Positions 50,642 through 59,059 of a DNA stretch of 64,000 nt are shown here, in pieces. The stretch comes from Streptomyces pyxinae. GTDB taxonomy: Bacteria; Actinomycetota; Actinomycetes; Streptomycetales; Streptomycetaceae. The notes under the pieces are model-generated. The model did no database searches, was not told where the DNA came from, and saw only the letters and a list, made by a program, of their open reading frames with translations. Where the stretch lies: the NCBI RefSeq assembly GCF_024756275.1, contig NZ_JANUGQ010000007.1:186001-250000 (forward strand), read 5' to 3'. Position numbers and translations under genes: made by a program. Position 1 is the stretch's first letter, and every line of letters starts with the position of its first letter.

Positions 50642-52984
50642 TCAGAGCTGCCCGGCCGTCTCCCGGAGCCGGTCGGCCACCTGCTGGGGCATCGCCTCAT
50701 GGCGTACGTAGGACCGGTCGAAGCGGCCGGTGCCGTGCGAGAGGGACCGCAGCTCGACCGCGTACCGGCCGATCTCCAGCTCCGGCACGTCCGCCCGCAC
50801 CAGCGTCTGGCCCGGTCCCGCGGGCTCGGTGCCGACCACCCGGCCGCGCCGCCCGGACAGGTCGCTCATCACCGGGCCGACGTACGCGTCCGGGATCAGC
50901 ACCCGCACCTCGGCCACCGGCTCCAGCAGATTGACCCGCGTCCCGGACGCGGCCTCGCGCAGCGCGAGCGCGCCCGCCGTCTGGAAGGCGGCGTCCGAGG
51001 AGTCCACCGAGTGCGCCTTGCCGTCGCGCAGGGTGATCCGTACGTCCACCAGCGGATGCCCGGCCGCCACCCCGCGCGCGGCCTGGGCGCGGACGCCCTT
51101 CTCCACGGACGGGATGAACTGGCGCGGGACGGCACCGCCGACCACCTTGTCCACGAACTCGATGCCCGAGCCGGGCGGCAGCGGCTCCACCTCGATCTCG
51201 CAGATCGCGTACTGGCCGTGGCCGCCGGACTGCTTCACATGCCGGCCCCGCCCCTCCGACCGGTCGCCGAAGGTCTCCCGCAGCGCCACCTGGTGCGGTA
51301 CGACGTCGACCTGGACGCCGTACCGGGTGCGCAGCCGCTCCAGGGCCACGTCCCGGTGCGCCTCGCCCAGGCACCAGAGGACCAGCTGATGGGTGTCCTG
51401 GTTCTGCTCCAGGCGCATGGTCGGGTCCTCGGCCACCAGCCGGGCCAGCCCCTGGGAGAGCTTGTCCTCGTCGGCCTTGCCGTGCGCCTGGATGGCGAGC
51501 GGCAGCAGCGGTTCGGGCATCGCCCACGGCTCGACCAGCAGCGGCCGGTCCTTGCCGGAGAGGGTGTCGCCGGTCTCGGCGGCCGTCAGCTTGGCGACAC
51601 AGGCGAGGTCGCCGGCGATGCACCGGTCCAGCGGGCGCTGCTGCTTGCCGAAGGGGGAGGAGAGGGCGCCGATCCGCTCGTCGAGATCGTGTGCCGTACC
51701 GGTCGCGCCGCCACCGGGACCGCCGTCGCCGCCACTGTCGCCCTGACCCGCGTGACCGGCCGCCCTGCCGGTGTTGCCGCCGTTGCCGGTGTTGCCGCCG
51801 TTGCCGGTCCGGCCGGGGGCGTGGGCGCCGTCCGCCCGGGCGCGGCCGGCGCCGGGCCCGCCCGACACATGGACCGTCTGGTCCGGGCGGAGGGTGCCGG
51901 AGAAGACCCGTACCAGTGAGATCCGCCCCACATACGGGTCGGAGGCGGTGCGCACCACCTCCGCCACCAGCGGCCCGTCCGGGTCGCAGGAGAGCTCCGG
52001 CCCCGGGGCGCCGTCCGGCGTGGTGACGGCCGGCGCCGGGCGCTCCAGCGGGGTCGGGAAGCCCCGGGTGATCAGATCGAGCAGCTCGACCGTGCCCAGC
52101 CCCTGGGCGGCGCCGGGCGCGGCGGGGGCGGCGGTGAGCACCGGGTGGAAGGAGCCCCGGGCGACGGCCGTCTCCAGGTCCTCGATCAGCGTCTTGAGGT
52201 CGATGTCCTCCCCGCCGAGATAGCGGTCCATCAGGGACTCGTCCTCGCTCTCGGCGATGATCCCCTCGATCAGCCGGCCGCGCGCCGCCGCCAGCACCGG
52301 GGCCTGGCGCTCGTCCGGCGGGTTCTCCTGCCGGGTGCCGGAGGAGTAGTCGAAGATCTTCTGGGTGAGCAGCCCGACCAGTCCGGTGGCGGGCGCGTGG
52401 CCGTCGGCCGCCTCGGCGCCGTACACCGGGAGGTAGAGCGGGAGGATCGCGTCGGGGTCGTCGCCGCCGAAGATCTCGCCGAGCACGGTGGTGAGCCGCT
52501 CGAAGTCGGTACGTGCGGTGTCCAGGTGGGTGACGACCACGGCCCGGGGCATCCCGACGGCCGCGCACTCCTCCCACACCGCCCGGCAGGAACCGGCCAC
52601 GGCGTCGGCCTCCTGGGCGGCCGAGACGACGAAGAGGGCCGCGTCCGCCGCGCGCAGACCGGCCCTCAGCTCACCGACGAAGTCGGCGTATCCGGGGGTG
52701 TCCAGAAGGTTGATCTTGTAGCCGTCCCACTCCAGCGGGACGAGCGAGAGCTGTACGGAGCGCTGCTGGCGGTGCTCGATCTCGTCGTAGTCGGAGACCG
52801 TGGCGCCGTCCTCGACCCGGCCCGCCCGGTTGACCGCTCCGGCGGTCAGCGCGAGCGCCTCGACCAAGGTCGTCTTGCCCGATCCGCTGTGGCCGACCAG
52901 CACCACGTTCCGTACCGACGCGGGGCGGTCGGCCGTAACTGCTCTGCCGGCGGCTCCGGGGTGGGTGTTCGCCTTGTCGCCCAT
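50642..52984 (-). CDS. Elongation factor G-like translational GTPase (EF-G2)
   Basis: 780 aa. N-terminal GTPase with G1 GHSGSGKTTL (~30-39), G3 DTPGYADF and a G4 of the form THLD instead of canonical NKxD, which is typical of the actinobacterial FusA2/EF-G2 group rather than housekeeping EF-G. Domains II-V follow (SGGHGQYAICEIEVEPLP; GKAHSVDSSDAAFQ; PDAYVGPVMSDLSGRRG). Residues ~383-435 hold a Gly/Asn-rich insert with GNGGNT repeats within domain II. EF-G2 homologues lack translocation activity where tested and may act in stress or ribosome rescue. ATG 52984, at the end of a 505-bp gap before the PIM operon. Confidence 0.92.
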   Translation of the reverse strand: MGDKANTHPGAAGRAVTADRPASVRNVVLVGHSGSGKTTLVEALALTAGAVNRAGRVEDGATVSDYDEIEHRQQRSVQLSLVPLEWDGYKINLLDTPGYADFVGELRAGLRAADAALFVVSAAQEADAVAGSCRAVWEECAAVGMPRAVVVTHLDTARTDFERLTTVLGEIFGGDDPDAILPLYLPVYGAEAADGHAPATGLVGLLTQKIFDYSSGTRQENPPDERQAPVLAAARGRLIEGIIAESEDESLMDRYLGGEDIDLKTLIEDLETAVARGSFHPVLTAAPAAPGAAQGLGTVELLDLITRGFPTPLERPAPAVTTPDGAPGPELSCDPDGPLVAEVVRTASDPYVGRISLVRVFSGTLRPDQTVHVSGGPGAGRARADGAHAPGRTGNGGNTGNGGNTGRAAGHAGQGDSGGDGGPGGGATGTAHDLDERIGALSSPFGKQQRPLDRCIAGDLACVAKLTAAETGDTLSGKDRPLLVEPWAMPEPLLPLAIQAHGKADEDKLSQGLARLVAEDPTMRLEQNQDTHQLVLWCLGEAHRDVALERLRTRYGVQVDVVPHQVALRETFGDRSEGRGRHVKQSGGHGQYAICEIEVEPLPPGSGIEFVDKVVGGAVPRQFIPSVEKGVRAQAARGVAAGHPLVDVRITLRDGKAHSVDSSDAAFQTAGALALREAASGTRVNLLEPVAEVRVLIPDAYVGPVMSDLSGRRGRVVGTEPAGPGQTLVRADVPELEIGRYAVELRSLSHGTGRFDRSYVRHEAMPQQVADRLRETAGQL
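51773..51812. repeat. 18-bp coding repeat in the EF-G2 insert
   Basis: TTGCCGGTGTTGCCGCCG occurs twice in tandem with a partial third copy; on the coding strand it specifies GNGGNTGNGGNTG. Confidence 0.85.
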
Positions 52985-53134
52985 GCTTGTTCCTCCCGGT
53001 CAGGGGACTGCTCGGTGAGGTGGGGGCGCGGGCGCGCGGGAGACCGCGCGGACGGGGCCGGGGCTCCAGCGGTGCCCGCGGTGGTCCTTCGAGCTTTCCA
53101 CTCCCGCGCGGTGCCGTCCATACGGCGGACATCC

Positions 53135-53231
53135 GGCCGCCGCCCGCCCGTCATCGGCCGCCTGCCCGGCCGCCGCCCGCCCGTCACCGGCCCCCTGCCC
53201 GTCCCCGGCCGGCCGTCACCCGGCCCTGCCC
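53135..53231. repeat. 33-bp repeat, about three copies
   Basis: Two near-identical 33-bp units (53135-53167, 53168-53200; core GCCGCCCGCCCGTCAYCGGC) and a shorter third (53201-53231), with looser copies to ~53300. It fills much of the 505-bp gap between EF-G2 and the PIM operon; no gene is seen there. Confidence 0.85.
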
Positions 53232-53489
53232 GTCACCGCCCGCCCGTTCCCGGCCAATCGTCATCGGCCGCCTGGCTGCCCGTCCCCGGCCGGCGGTCCG
53301 GATGCCGGGGCCGTACGGTCAGGGCCGCGCGAGGTCCGGTGGGGTCCGGCGCCGGGGGCCGGGCCCCGGGCATGGCCGGTACCGGCGCCGGGGCGTGGTG
53401 CCCGGCGGTGGCGGCCGGGCGGGCGTGGCTACGATGGGCCAGCCGGTGGCCGTAGGGGCCGCGCGGCCCACCGACCCCTCGGGAAGGCC

Positions 53490-54146
53490 ATGCTGAACAA
53501 GTACGCGCGTGCGTTCTTCACGCGTGTTCTCACGCCGTTCGCCGCGTTTCTGCTCCGGCGGGGGGTGAGCCCCGACGCCGTCACGCTCGTGGGAACGGCC
53601 GGTGTGGTGGCGGGCGCGCTGGTCTTCTTCCCGCGCGGCGAGTTCTTCTGGGGCACCATCGTCATCACCCTCTTCGTCTTCTCCGACCTGGTCGACGGCA
53701 ACATGGCCCGGCAGGCCGGGGTCTCCAGCCGCTGGGGAGCCTTCCTGGACTCCACGCTGGACCGGGTCGCGGACGGGGCGATCTTCGGCGGCTTCGCGCT
53801 CTGGTACGCGGGCCGGGGCGACGACAATGTGCTCTGCGCGGTCGCGATCTTCTGCCTGGCCAGCGGCCAGGTGGTCTCGTACACCAAGGCGCGCGGCGAG
53901 GCCATCGGACTGCCGGTGGCGGTCAACGGACTGGTCGAGCGCGCCGAGCGGCTGGTGATCTCGCTGGTCGCGGCGGGTCTGGCCGGGCTGCACGGCTTCG
54001 GCGTGCCCGGCATCCAGATCCTGCTGCCGATCGCGCTCTGGATCGTGGCGGCCGGCAGTGCGGTGACGCTCGGCCAGCGGGTGGTGACGGTACGGCGGGA
54101 GGCCGCCGAGGCGGACGCGGCCGCCACTCAGGGGAAGGCGGTCTGA
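53490..54146 (+). CDS. Phosphatidylinositol phosphate synthase (CDP-alcohol phosphatidyltransferase)
   Basis: 218 aa, integral membrane protein with about six helices. Joins CDP-diacylglycerol and inositol-1-phosphate, the first step to phosphatidylinositol and its mannosides. Signature DLVDGNMARQAGVSSRWGAF then LDSTLDR, i.e. DxxDGxxAR-x8-GxxxDxxxD with the metal-binding aspartates, at ~66-92. GGGAAGGCC precedes ATG 53490. First gene of a tightly overlapping trio with the acyltransferase and PimA, the same order as Rv2612c-Rv2611c-Rv2610c in Mycobacterium, which fixes the identity against PgsA-type PG synthases. Confidence 0.92.
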   Translation: MLNKYARAFFTRVLTPFAAFLLRRGVSPDAVTLVGTAGVVAGALVFFPRGEFFWGTIVITLFVFSDLVDGNMARQAGVSSRWGAFLDSTLDRVADGAIFGGFALWYAGRGDDNVLCAVAIFCLASGQVVSYTKARGEAIGLPVAVNGLVERAERLVISLVAAGLAGLHGFGVPGIQILLPIALWIVAAGSAVTLGQRVVTVRREAAEADAAATQGKAV

Positions 54147-55276
54147 TGGGGGACGCACGGGACCGGCTCACCGACGGTCTGTACGGGCTCGGCTGGGGCG
54201 CGGTGAAGAAGCTGCCCGAGCCGGTGGCGGCCGGGCTCGGCCGGCGGATCGCCGACACGGCCTGGCGGCGGCGCGGCAAGGGTGTCCTGCGGCTGGAGTC
54301 GAACCTGGCCCGGGTGGTGCCGGACGCCACCCCCGCGCGGCTGGCCGAGCTGTCCCGGGCCGGGATGCGCTCGTACATGCGGTACTGGATGGAGTCGTTC
54401 CGGCTGCCGGTCTGGAGCGAGGAGCGGGTACGCGCCGGATTCGACCCGCAGGACGTGTACCGGCTGACCGAGGGGCTCGTGGCCGGGAAGGGCGTCGTAC
54501 TCGCGCTTCCGCACCTGGCCAACTGGGACCTGGCCGGGGTCTGGGTGACCCGGGCGCTCGGGGTGCCGTTCACCACCGTCGCGGAGCGGCTGAAGCCCGA
54601 GACGCTGTACGACCGGTTCGTCGCCTACCGGGAGTCGCTCGGCATGGAGGTGCTGCCGCACACCGGCGGCTCCGCCTTCGGCACGCTGGCCCGGCGGCTG
54701 CGCGCGGGCGGCCTGGTCTGCCTGGTCGCCGACCGGGACCTGTCCTCCTCCGGCGTGGGCGTCAAGTTCTTCGGAGAGACCGCGCGGATGCCGGCCGGCC
54801 CGGCGATGCTGGCCCAGCAGACCGGGGCGCTGCTGCTGCCGGTGACCCTCTGGTACGACGACTCGCCGGTGATGCGGGGGCGGGTGCACCCGGCGGTGGA
54901 GGTGCCCGAGACCGGGACCCGCGCCGAGAAGACCGCCGCCATGACCCAGGAACTGGCCGACGCCTTCGCCACCGGCATCGCGGACCACCCGCAGGACTGG
55001 CACATGCTCCAGCGGCTGTGGCTGGCGGACCTGGACGGGCCGCCGGGCGGGGCGGGGCGGTCCGGCGCGCCGGGCCCGGCCGGCGGGCCGGGTGCGGTGG
55101 GCCCGTCGGGTGCCTCCCGTCCGGCTGGTGGGTCGGGTGCGCCGGACCCGTCGGGTCTTTCGGATCCGGCCGGTCCGGCCGGTACGTCCGGTCCGTCGGG
55201 TGACTCTGGTCCGGCCGGTGCGTCCGGTGCGCCGGGGGCCTCCGGTGGCTCCGCCCCGGGGGAGCGTGCCTCGTGA
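54146..55276 (+). CDS. PatA-like phosphatidylinositol mannoside acyltransferase with collagen-like tail
   Basis: 376 aa. LpxL/PatA family acyltransferase that acylates the mannose of PIM1/PIM2 on the inner face of the membrane. Catalytic HX4D in LPHLANWDLAG near residue 122, then VCLVADRDLSSSGVGVKFFG near 190. The last ~75 residues (~300-375) are Gly-X-Y triplets (GPA, GAP, GPS, GAS and so on; ~21 of 25 triplets start with Gly), resembling collagen and absent from mycobacterial PatA. TGATG overlap with the upstream gene and GTGA with pimA: one operon. Confidence 0.9.
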   Translation: MGDARDRLTDGLYGLGWGAVKKLPEPVAAGLGRRIADTAWRRRGKGVLRLESNLARVVPDATPARLAELSRAGMRSYMRYWMESFRLPVWSEERVRAGFDPQDVYRLTEGLVAGKGVVLALPHLANWDLAGVWVTRALGVPFTTVAERLKPETLYDRFVAYRESLGMEVLPHTGGSAFGTLARRLRAGGLVCLVADRDLSSSGVGVKFFGETARMPAGPAMLAQQTGALLLPVTLWYDDSPVMRGRVHPAVEVPETGTRAEKTAAMTQELADAFATGIADHPQDWHMLQRLWLADLDGPPGGAGRSGAPGPAGGPGAVGPSGASRPAGGSGAPDPSGLSDPAGPAGTSGPSGDSGPAGASGAPGASGGSAPGERAS

Positions 55277-56436
55277 GGATCGGCATCGTCTGCCCGTACT
55301 CCTGGGACGTGCCGGGTGGCGTCCAGTTCCACATCCGGGACCTGGCCGAGCATCTGATCGGCGGCGGCCACGAGGTGTCGGTGCTGGCCCCCGCCGACGA
55401 CGACACCCCGCTGCCGCCGTACGTGGTCTCGGCCGGCCGGGCGGTCCCGGTGCCGTACAACGGCTCGGTGGCCCGGCTGAACTTCGGTTTCCTGTCGGCG
55501 GCCCGGGTGCGGCGGTGGCTGCGCGAGGGCACCTTCGACGTCATTCACATCCATGAGCCGGCCTCGCCGTCGCTGGGCCTGCTGGCCTGCTGGGCGGCGC
55601 AGGGGCCGATCGTCGCCACCTTCCACACCTCCAATCCGCGCTCCCGGGCCATGATCGCCGCCTATCCGATCCTCCAGCCGGCGCTGGAGAAGATCAGCGC
55701 CCGGATCGCGGTGAGCGAGTACGCCCGCCGGACCCTGGTGGAGCACCTGGGCGGTGACGCGGTGGTCATCCCGAACGGCGTGGACGTCGACTTCTTCGCC
55801 GGGGCCGAGCCCAAGGCGGAGTGGCAGGGCGGCACCCTGGGCTTCATCGGCCGCATCGACGAGCCACGCAAGGGGCTGCCGGTGCTGATGCGGGCGCTGC
55901 CGCGCATCCTGGAGGCCCGCCCGGACACCCGGCTGCTGGTGGCCGGCCGGGGCGACGAGGAGGAGGCGGTCGCCTCGCTGCCGGCCGGGATGCGCGGCCG
56001 CGTCGAGTTCCTGGGCATGGTCAGCGACGAGGACAAGGCCCGGCTGCTGCGGAGCGTCGACGTCTATGCGGCGCCCAACACCGGTGGCGAGAGCTTCGGC
56101 ATCATCCTGGTCGAGGCCATGTCGGCGGGCGCCCCGGTGCTCGCCAGCGACCTGGACGCCTTCGCCCAGGTGCTGGACCAGGGCGCGGCCGGGGACCTGT
56201 TCGCCAACGAGGACGCCGAAGCGCTGGCCGCCGCCGCCGTCCGGCTGCTCGGTGACGCCGACCGGCGCGCCGGGCTGCGCGAGCGGGGCAGCGCCCATGT
56301 GCGGCGCTTCGACTGGTCCACGGTGGGCGCCGACATCCTGGCCGTGTACGAGACGGTGACCGACGGCGCCGCCTCCGTCGCCGAGGACGACCGCGCCACC
56401 GGCCTCCGCGCCCGCTGGGGCCTGGTCCGCGACTGA
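55273..56436 (+). CDS. pimA: Phosphatidylinositol alpha-mannosyltransferase PimA
   Basis: 387 aa. GT4 glycosyltransferase, GT-B fold, peripheral membrane; transfers mannose from GDP-mannose to phosphatidylinositol (PIM1). It contains IVCPYSWDVPGGVQFHIRDL with the acceptor loop, then VIHIHEPASPSLGL, IVATFHTSNPRSR, VSEYARRTLV, VIPNGVDVDFF, LGFIGRIDEPRKGLPVLM and NTGGESFGIILVEAMSAG (E-x7-E sugar-donor motif). GTG 55273 overlaps the PatA-like stop. Operon order makes PimA the best call. Confidence 0.93.
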   Translation: MRIGIVCPYSWDVPGGVQFHIRDLAEHLIGGGHEVSVLAPADDDTPLPPYVVSAGRAVPVPYNGSVARLNFGFLSAARVRRWLREGTFDVIHIHEPASPSLGLLACWAAQGPIVATFHTSNPRSRAMIAAYPILQPALEKISARIAVSEYARRTLVEHLGGDAVVIPNGVDVDFFAGAEPKAEWQGGTLGFIGRIDEPRKGLPVLMRALPRILEARPDTRLLVAGRGDEEEAVASLPAGMRGRVEFLGMVSDEDKARLLRSVDVYAAPNTGGESFGIILVEAMSAGAPVLASDLDAFAQVLDQGAAGDLFANEDAEALAAAAVRLLGDADRRAGLRERGSAHVRRFDWSTVGADILAVYETVTDGAASVAEDDRATGLRARWGLVRD

Positions 56437-56471
56437 GCACGGCCGGGCTCGGGGGGCCTGGACTCCGGCCC

Positions 56472-56563
56472 GCTTCCGGGGGCTTCGGGGCCCGGTCCTG
56501 GCCGCGTTCGGGGGCTCCGGGGCCCGGTCACGGCCGAGCGTTCGGGGGCCCGGTCCCGGTCTC
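56472..56563. repeat. 32-bp repeat, nearly three copies
   Basis: GCTTCCGGGGGCTTCGGGGC... (56472-56503) and GCGTTCGGGGGCTCCGGGGC... (56504-56535), each 32 bp, then a shortened copy (56536-56563). The whole gap 56437-56826 is GC-repeat sequence without a gene and ends in CTGCCCG heptamers (56801-56821) just past the VOC gene stop. Confidence 0.8.
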
Positions 56564-56826
56564 GTTCACGCGGTTTCGGGGGCTCCGGCGCCCGACTCCG
56601 ATCTCGGGCCCGGGCCCGGTCCCGGCTCCGGTCACGCGTTTCCGGGGCCCCGGGTGCCGGGCGGTCGGTGCCCGTCCGGCGGCCCGAGGGTCGGGGCCGG
56701 TCCGGCGCTTTCCGGCGACCGGACGCCCGGTGCTCGGGCGGCCGGGGGACCGGCTCCGGTGCCCGGTGCTCAGGTGGCCGGGAAACGGCTCTGGTGCCCG
56801 CTGCCCGCTGCCCGCTGCCCGCTGCC

Positions 56827-57174
56827 TCAGGTGATCGGGTGCTCGATGAGGGTGACCCGGTTGCCGTCCGGGTCGGTGACCGGGGCGAACCGCACCCGGT
56901 CCTTCCCCGGCGCCACCGGTCCCGCGGTGATGCCCCGGTCGGCCAGCTCCGCCAGCGCCCGGTCCAGATCGGGCACCACCAGGTTCAGCAGCGTCCGCCC
57001 GGCGTGCTCCGGGTCCTGGAAGACCTGGAGCCAGCCGCCCGGCGTGAGGTGCCAGTCCGCCAGCCCCGCCATCGGCCGGGCGTCGGCGGGGCGGCCGAGC
57101 AGCCGCTCGTAGAAGGCCACCGCCGCCTCGATCTCCCGTACCGGCGCGACCGCCAGCACATGCGTCACCGACAT
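56827..57174 (-). CDS. VOC-family (glyoxalase/bleomycin-resistance-like) protein
   Basis: 115 aa. A two-module beta-alpha-beta-beta-beta fold is implied by THVLAVAPVREIEAAVAFYE then RLLGRPADARP, WHLTPGGWLQVFQD and FAPVTDPDGNRVTLIEHP, where the final DPDGN-x-V-x-L-I-E carries the metal-ligand Glu. ATG 57174 has GAAAGGA upstream; an ATG 11 codons earlier is possible. Roles in this family range from methylglyoxal detoxification to antibiotic binding; no specific substrate is indicated. Confidence 0.85.
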   Translation of the reverse strand: MSVTHVLAVAPVREIEAAVAFYERLLGRPADARPMAGLADWHLTPGGWLQVFQDPEHAGRTLLNLVVPDLDRALAELADRGITAGPVAPGKDRVRFAPVTDPDGNRVTLIEHPIT

Positions 57175-57352
57175 GACCGTCAGTCCTTTCCGTTCCATTC
57201 GTCCCACCCTCTCCGCTCCGTCTCCCCGCCCATGGACGACCGGTCCGGTACGGAGAACTCATCGCCCGGGAGATCTCCGGTCCTTCCCGGCCGGTCATGC
57301 CCAGGGCGAACACCCGCCCCGGGCCCGTGCGTCCGGCGGCAGCATGAGGCGC

Positions 57353-58075
57353 ATGACCGCCACCGTCCACCGACTCGATCTCGGCTACTTCCTCCGTCCC
57401 GCCGATGAGGCGGAGGAGGACCATCCACGCGCCGAACCGGTCCTCGCCTACCTGGTCCGGCACCGGGCCGGAACGCTGCTCTTCGACACCGGCGTCGGTG
57501 GCGGCGATCCGGCGGCCGAGGCGCACTACCGGCCCCGCCGCCACGATCTGGCGGATCGGCTGGCCGCCGCCGGGACCTCGCTCGGCTCCGTCGACCTGGT
57601 GGTCAACTGCCATCTTCACTTCGACCACTGCGGCGGCAATCCCCTGCTCGCCGGCCGCCCGGTCCTGGTCCAGCGCACCGAGCTGGCCGCCGCCCGGGCC
57701 GACGGGTACACCATCGACGCCCTGGTCGACTTCCCGGGCGCCCGGTACGAGGAACTGGACGGCCCCGCCGAGATCTGGCCGGGTGTCCATGTGGTGCCCA
57801 CGCCCGGCCACACCGAAGGTCACCAGTCGCTGGTGGTGGCGGGGCCGGACGGCGCGACCGTGCTGGCCGGGCAGGCCCACGACTTCGCCTCGCACTTCGC
57901 CTCCGCCGAGATGGCCCGGCGCGCGGCCCTGGACCCGGGCCGCCCCGGCACCGGCGGCCCGCGTCCAGGGCCGTACCCGGGCTGGCTCGACACGCTCGCC
58001 GGCTTCCGTCCGCGCCGGGTGCTCTTCGCCCATGACCGGTCGGTGTGGGAAGGCACCCTCCCGGCGCCCCGGTAG
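57353..58075 (+). CDS. Metallo-beta-lactamase-fold hydrolase (AHL-lactonase-like)
   Basis: 240 aa (243 from ATG 57344). Metal-binding NCHLHFDHCGGN near residue 83-94 gives the HxHxDH motif; a further His lies in TPGHTEGHQSLVV near 147 and the Asp in AGQAHDFASHF near 175. The overall layout fits N-acyl homoserine lactonases and related MBL hydrolases. Cytosolic, no signal peptide. Divergent from the VOC gene with ~180 bp between starts. The next gene begins 11 bp after its stop. Confidence 0.88.
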   Translation: MTATVHRLDLGYFLRPADEAEEDHPRAEPVLAYLVRHRAGTLLFDTGVGGGDPAAEAHYRPRRHDLADRLAAAGTSLGSVDLVVNCHLHFDHCGGNPLLAGRPVLVQRTELAAARADGYTIDALVDFPGARYEELDGPAEIWPGVHVVPTPGHTEGHQSLVVAGPDGATVLAGQAHDFASHFASAEMARRAALDPGRPGTGGPRPGPYPGWLDTLAGFRPRRVLFAHDRSVWEGTLPAPR

Positions 58076-58086
58076 CCTTGCCGCCC

Positions 58087-58632
58087 GTGATCGAAACCTT
58101 CATCTGGATCGTCGCCGCCCTGTGCGCGATCGGCCTGTACCTGAGCTGGACCGCCGGCCGGCTGGACCGGCTGCACGCCCGGATCGACGCCGCCCGCGCC
58201 GCGCTCGACGCCCAGTTGCTGCGCCGCGCCTCGGTCGCCCAGGAGCTGGCGACCTCGGGGATGCTCGACCCGGCGGCCTCCATCGTGCTCTACCAGGCGG
58301 CGCACGCGGCCCGGCAGGCCGAGGAGGACCAGCGGGAGGTCGCGGAGAGCGAGCTGAGCCAGGCGCTGCGCGCGGTCTTCGGGGAGCCGGAGCAGATGGA
58401 GGCGGTGCAGGAGGCGCCCGGCGGCGAGGAGGCGGCCGGGGAGCTGGCGGCGGCGGTCCGGCGGGTGCCGATGGCCCGGCGCTTCCACAACGACGCGGTA
58501 CGCGCCGCCCGGGCGCTGCGCCGGCACCGGAAGGTCCGCTGGTTCCGGCTGGCCGGGCACGCTCCGTTCCCGATGGCCTTCGAGATGGACGACGAACCGC
58601 CCGTCGCCCTCGCCGCCCGCCCGGGCGGCTGA
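58087..58632 (+). CDS. LemA-like membrane protein
   Basis: 181 aa. One N-terminal membrane helix (ETFIWIVAALCAIGLYLSWT), then long helices: GRLDRLHARIDAARAALDAQ, LLRRASVAQELATSG, and the C-terminal RFHNDAVRAARALRRHR with FPMAFEMDDEPPVAL. The F/Y-N-D-A-V pattern is the LemA family signature in slightly altered form. GTG 58087 begins just before the helix. Function of LemA proteins unknown; probably co-transcribed with the MBL gene. Confidence 0.75.
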   Translation: MIETFIWIVAALCAIGLYLSWTAGRLDRLHARIDAARAALDAQLLRRASVAQELATSGMLDPAASIVLYQAAHAARQAEEDQREVAESELSQALRAVFGEPEQMEAVQEAPGGEEAAGELAAAVRRVPMARRFHNDAVRAARALRRHRKVRWFRLAGHAPFPMAFEMDDEPPVALAARPGG

Positions 58633-59059
58633 GCGGGGCGGCCCGGCGCCGGGCCGTAACCCGCCGGGTGGGCCGCACGCCCCGGTGGCGCGGAGGGCGG
58701 CTTGGCGGAGCGGAGGACGAGGGGCGCGGAGGGCCGGTGGAGCGCCGGCCGGTGGGCGGCGGACCGGCGGAGCCGGCGGCGGCGCGGACGACCGGCGACC
58801 GGCGGAGGCCCGGCCACCGGGCCCGAGCCCGGGAACCGCACCCCCGCCCCAGGGGCCACCGACGCCACGGGGCCTCCCCCGACCCGCCCGCCCCAGGCGT
58901 CCCGATACGGGCGCTGAGCTGCGGGTTCCCCGTGCGTTCGGTCACACCCGGCGGCCGGAAAACGAGCCACCGGCTCACCATTGGCCCTTGCCCCGGACCG
59001 GTCCGCCCCGGTTACCTCACGGTTGACGAAAACCCCGTTCTTCCGAGTGAGGTCCCTCC
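58633..59059. other. 427-bp gap upstream of pdxS
   Basis: 58640-58900 is degenerate GGCGGA/CCGGCGG repeats with no gene. Near pdxS, TTGACG (59023-59028) could be a -35. ACCTCAC (59014-59020) and GTGAGGT (59047-59053) form a 7-bp inverted repeat whose right arm overlaps the pdxS ribosome site. Confidence 0.45.

Noticed and set aside
53319..54158. 279-codon frame opposite the PI-phosphate synthase gene
   Set aside because: Antisense to a gene with complete CDP-alcohol phosphatidyltransferase motifs.
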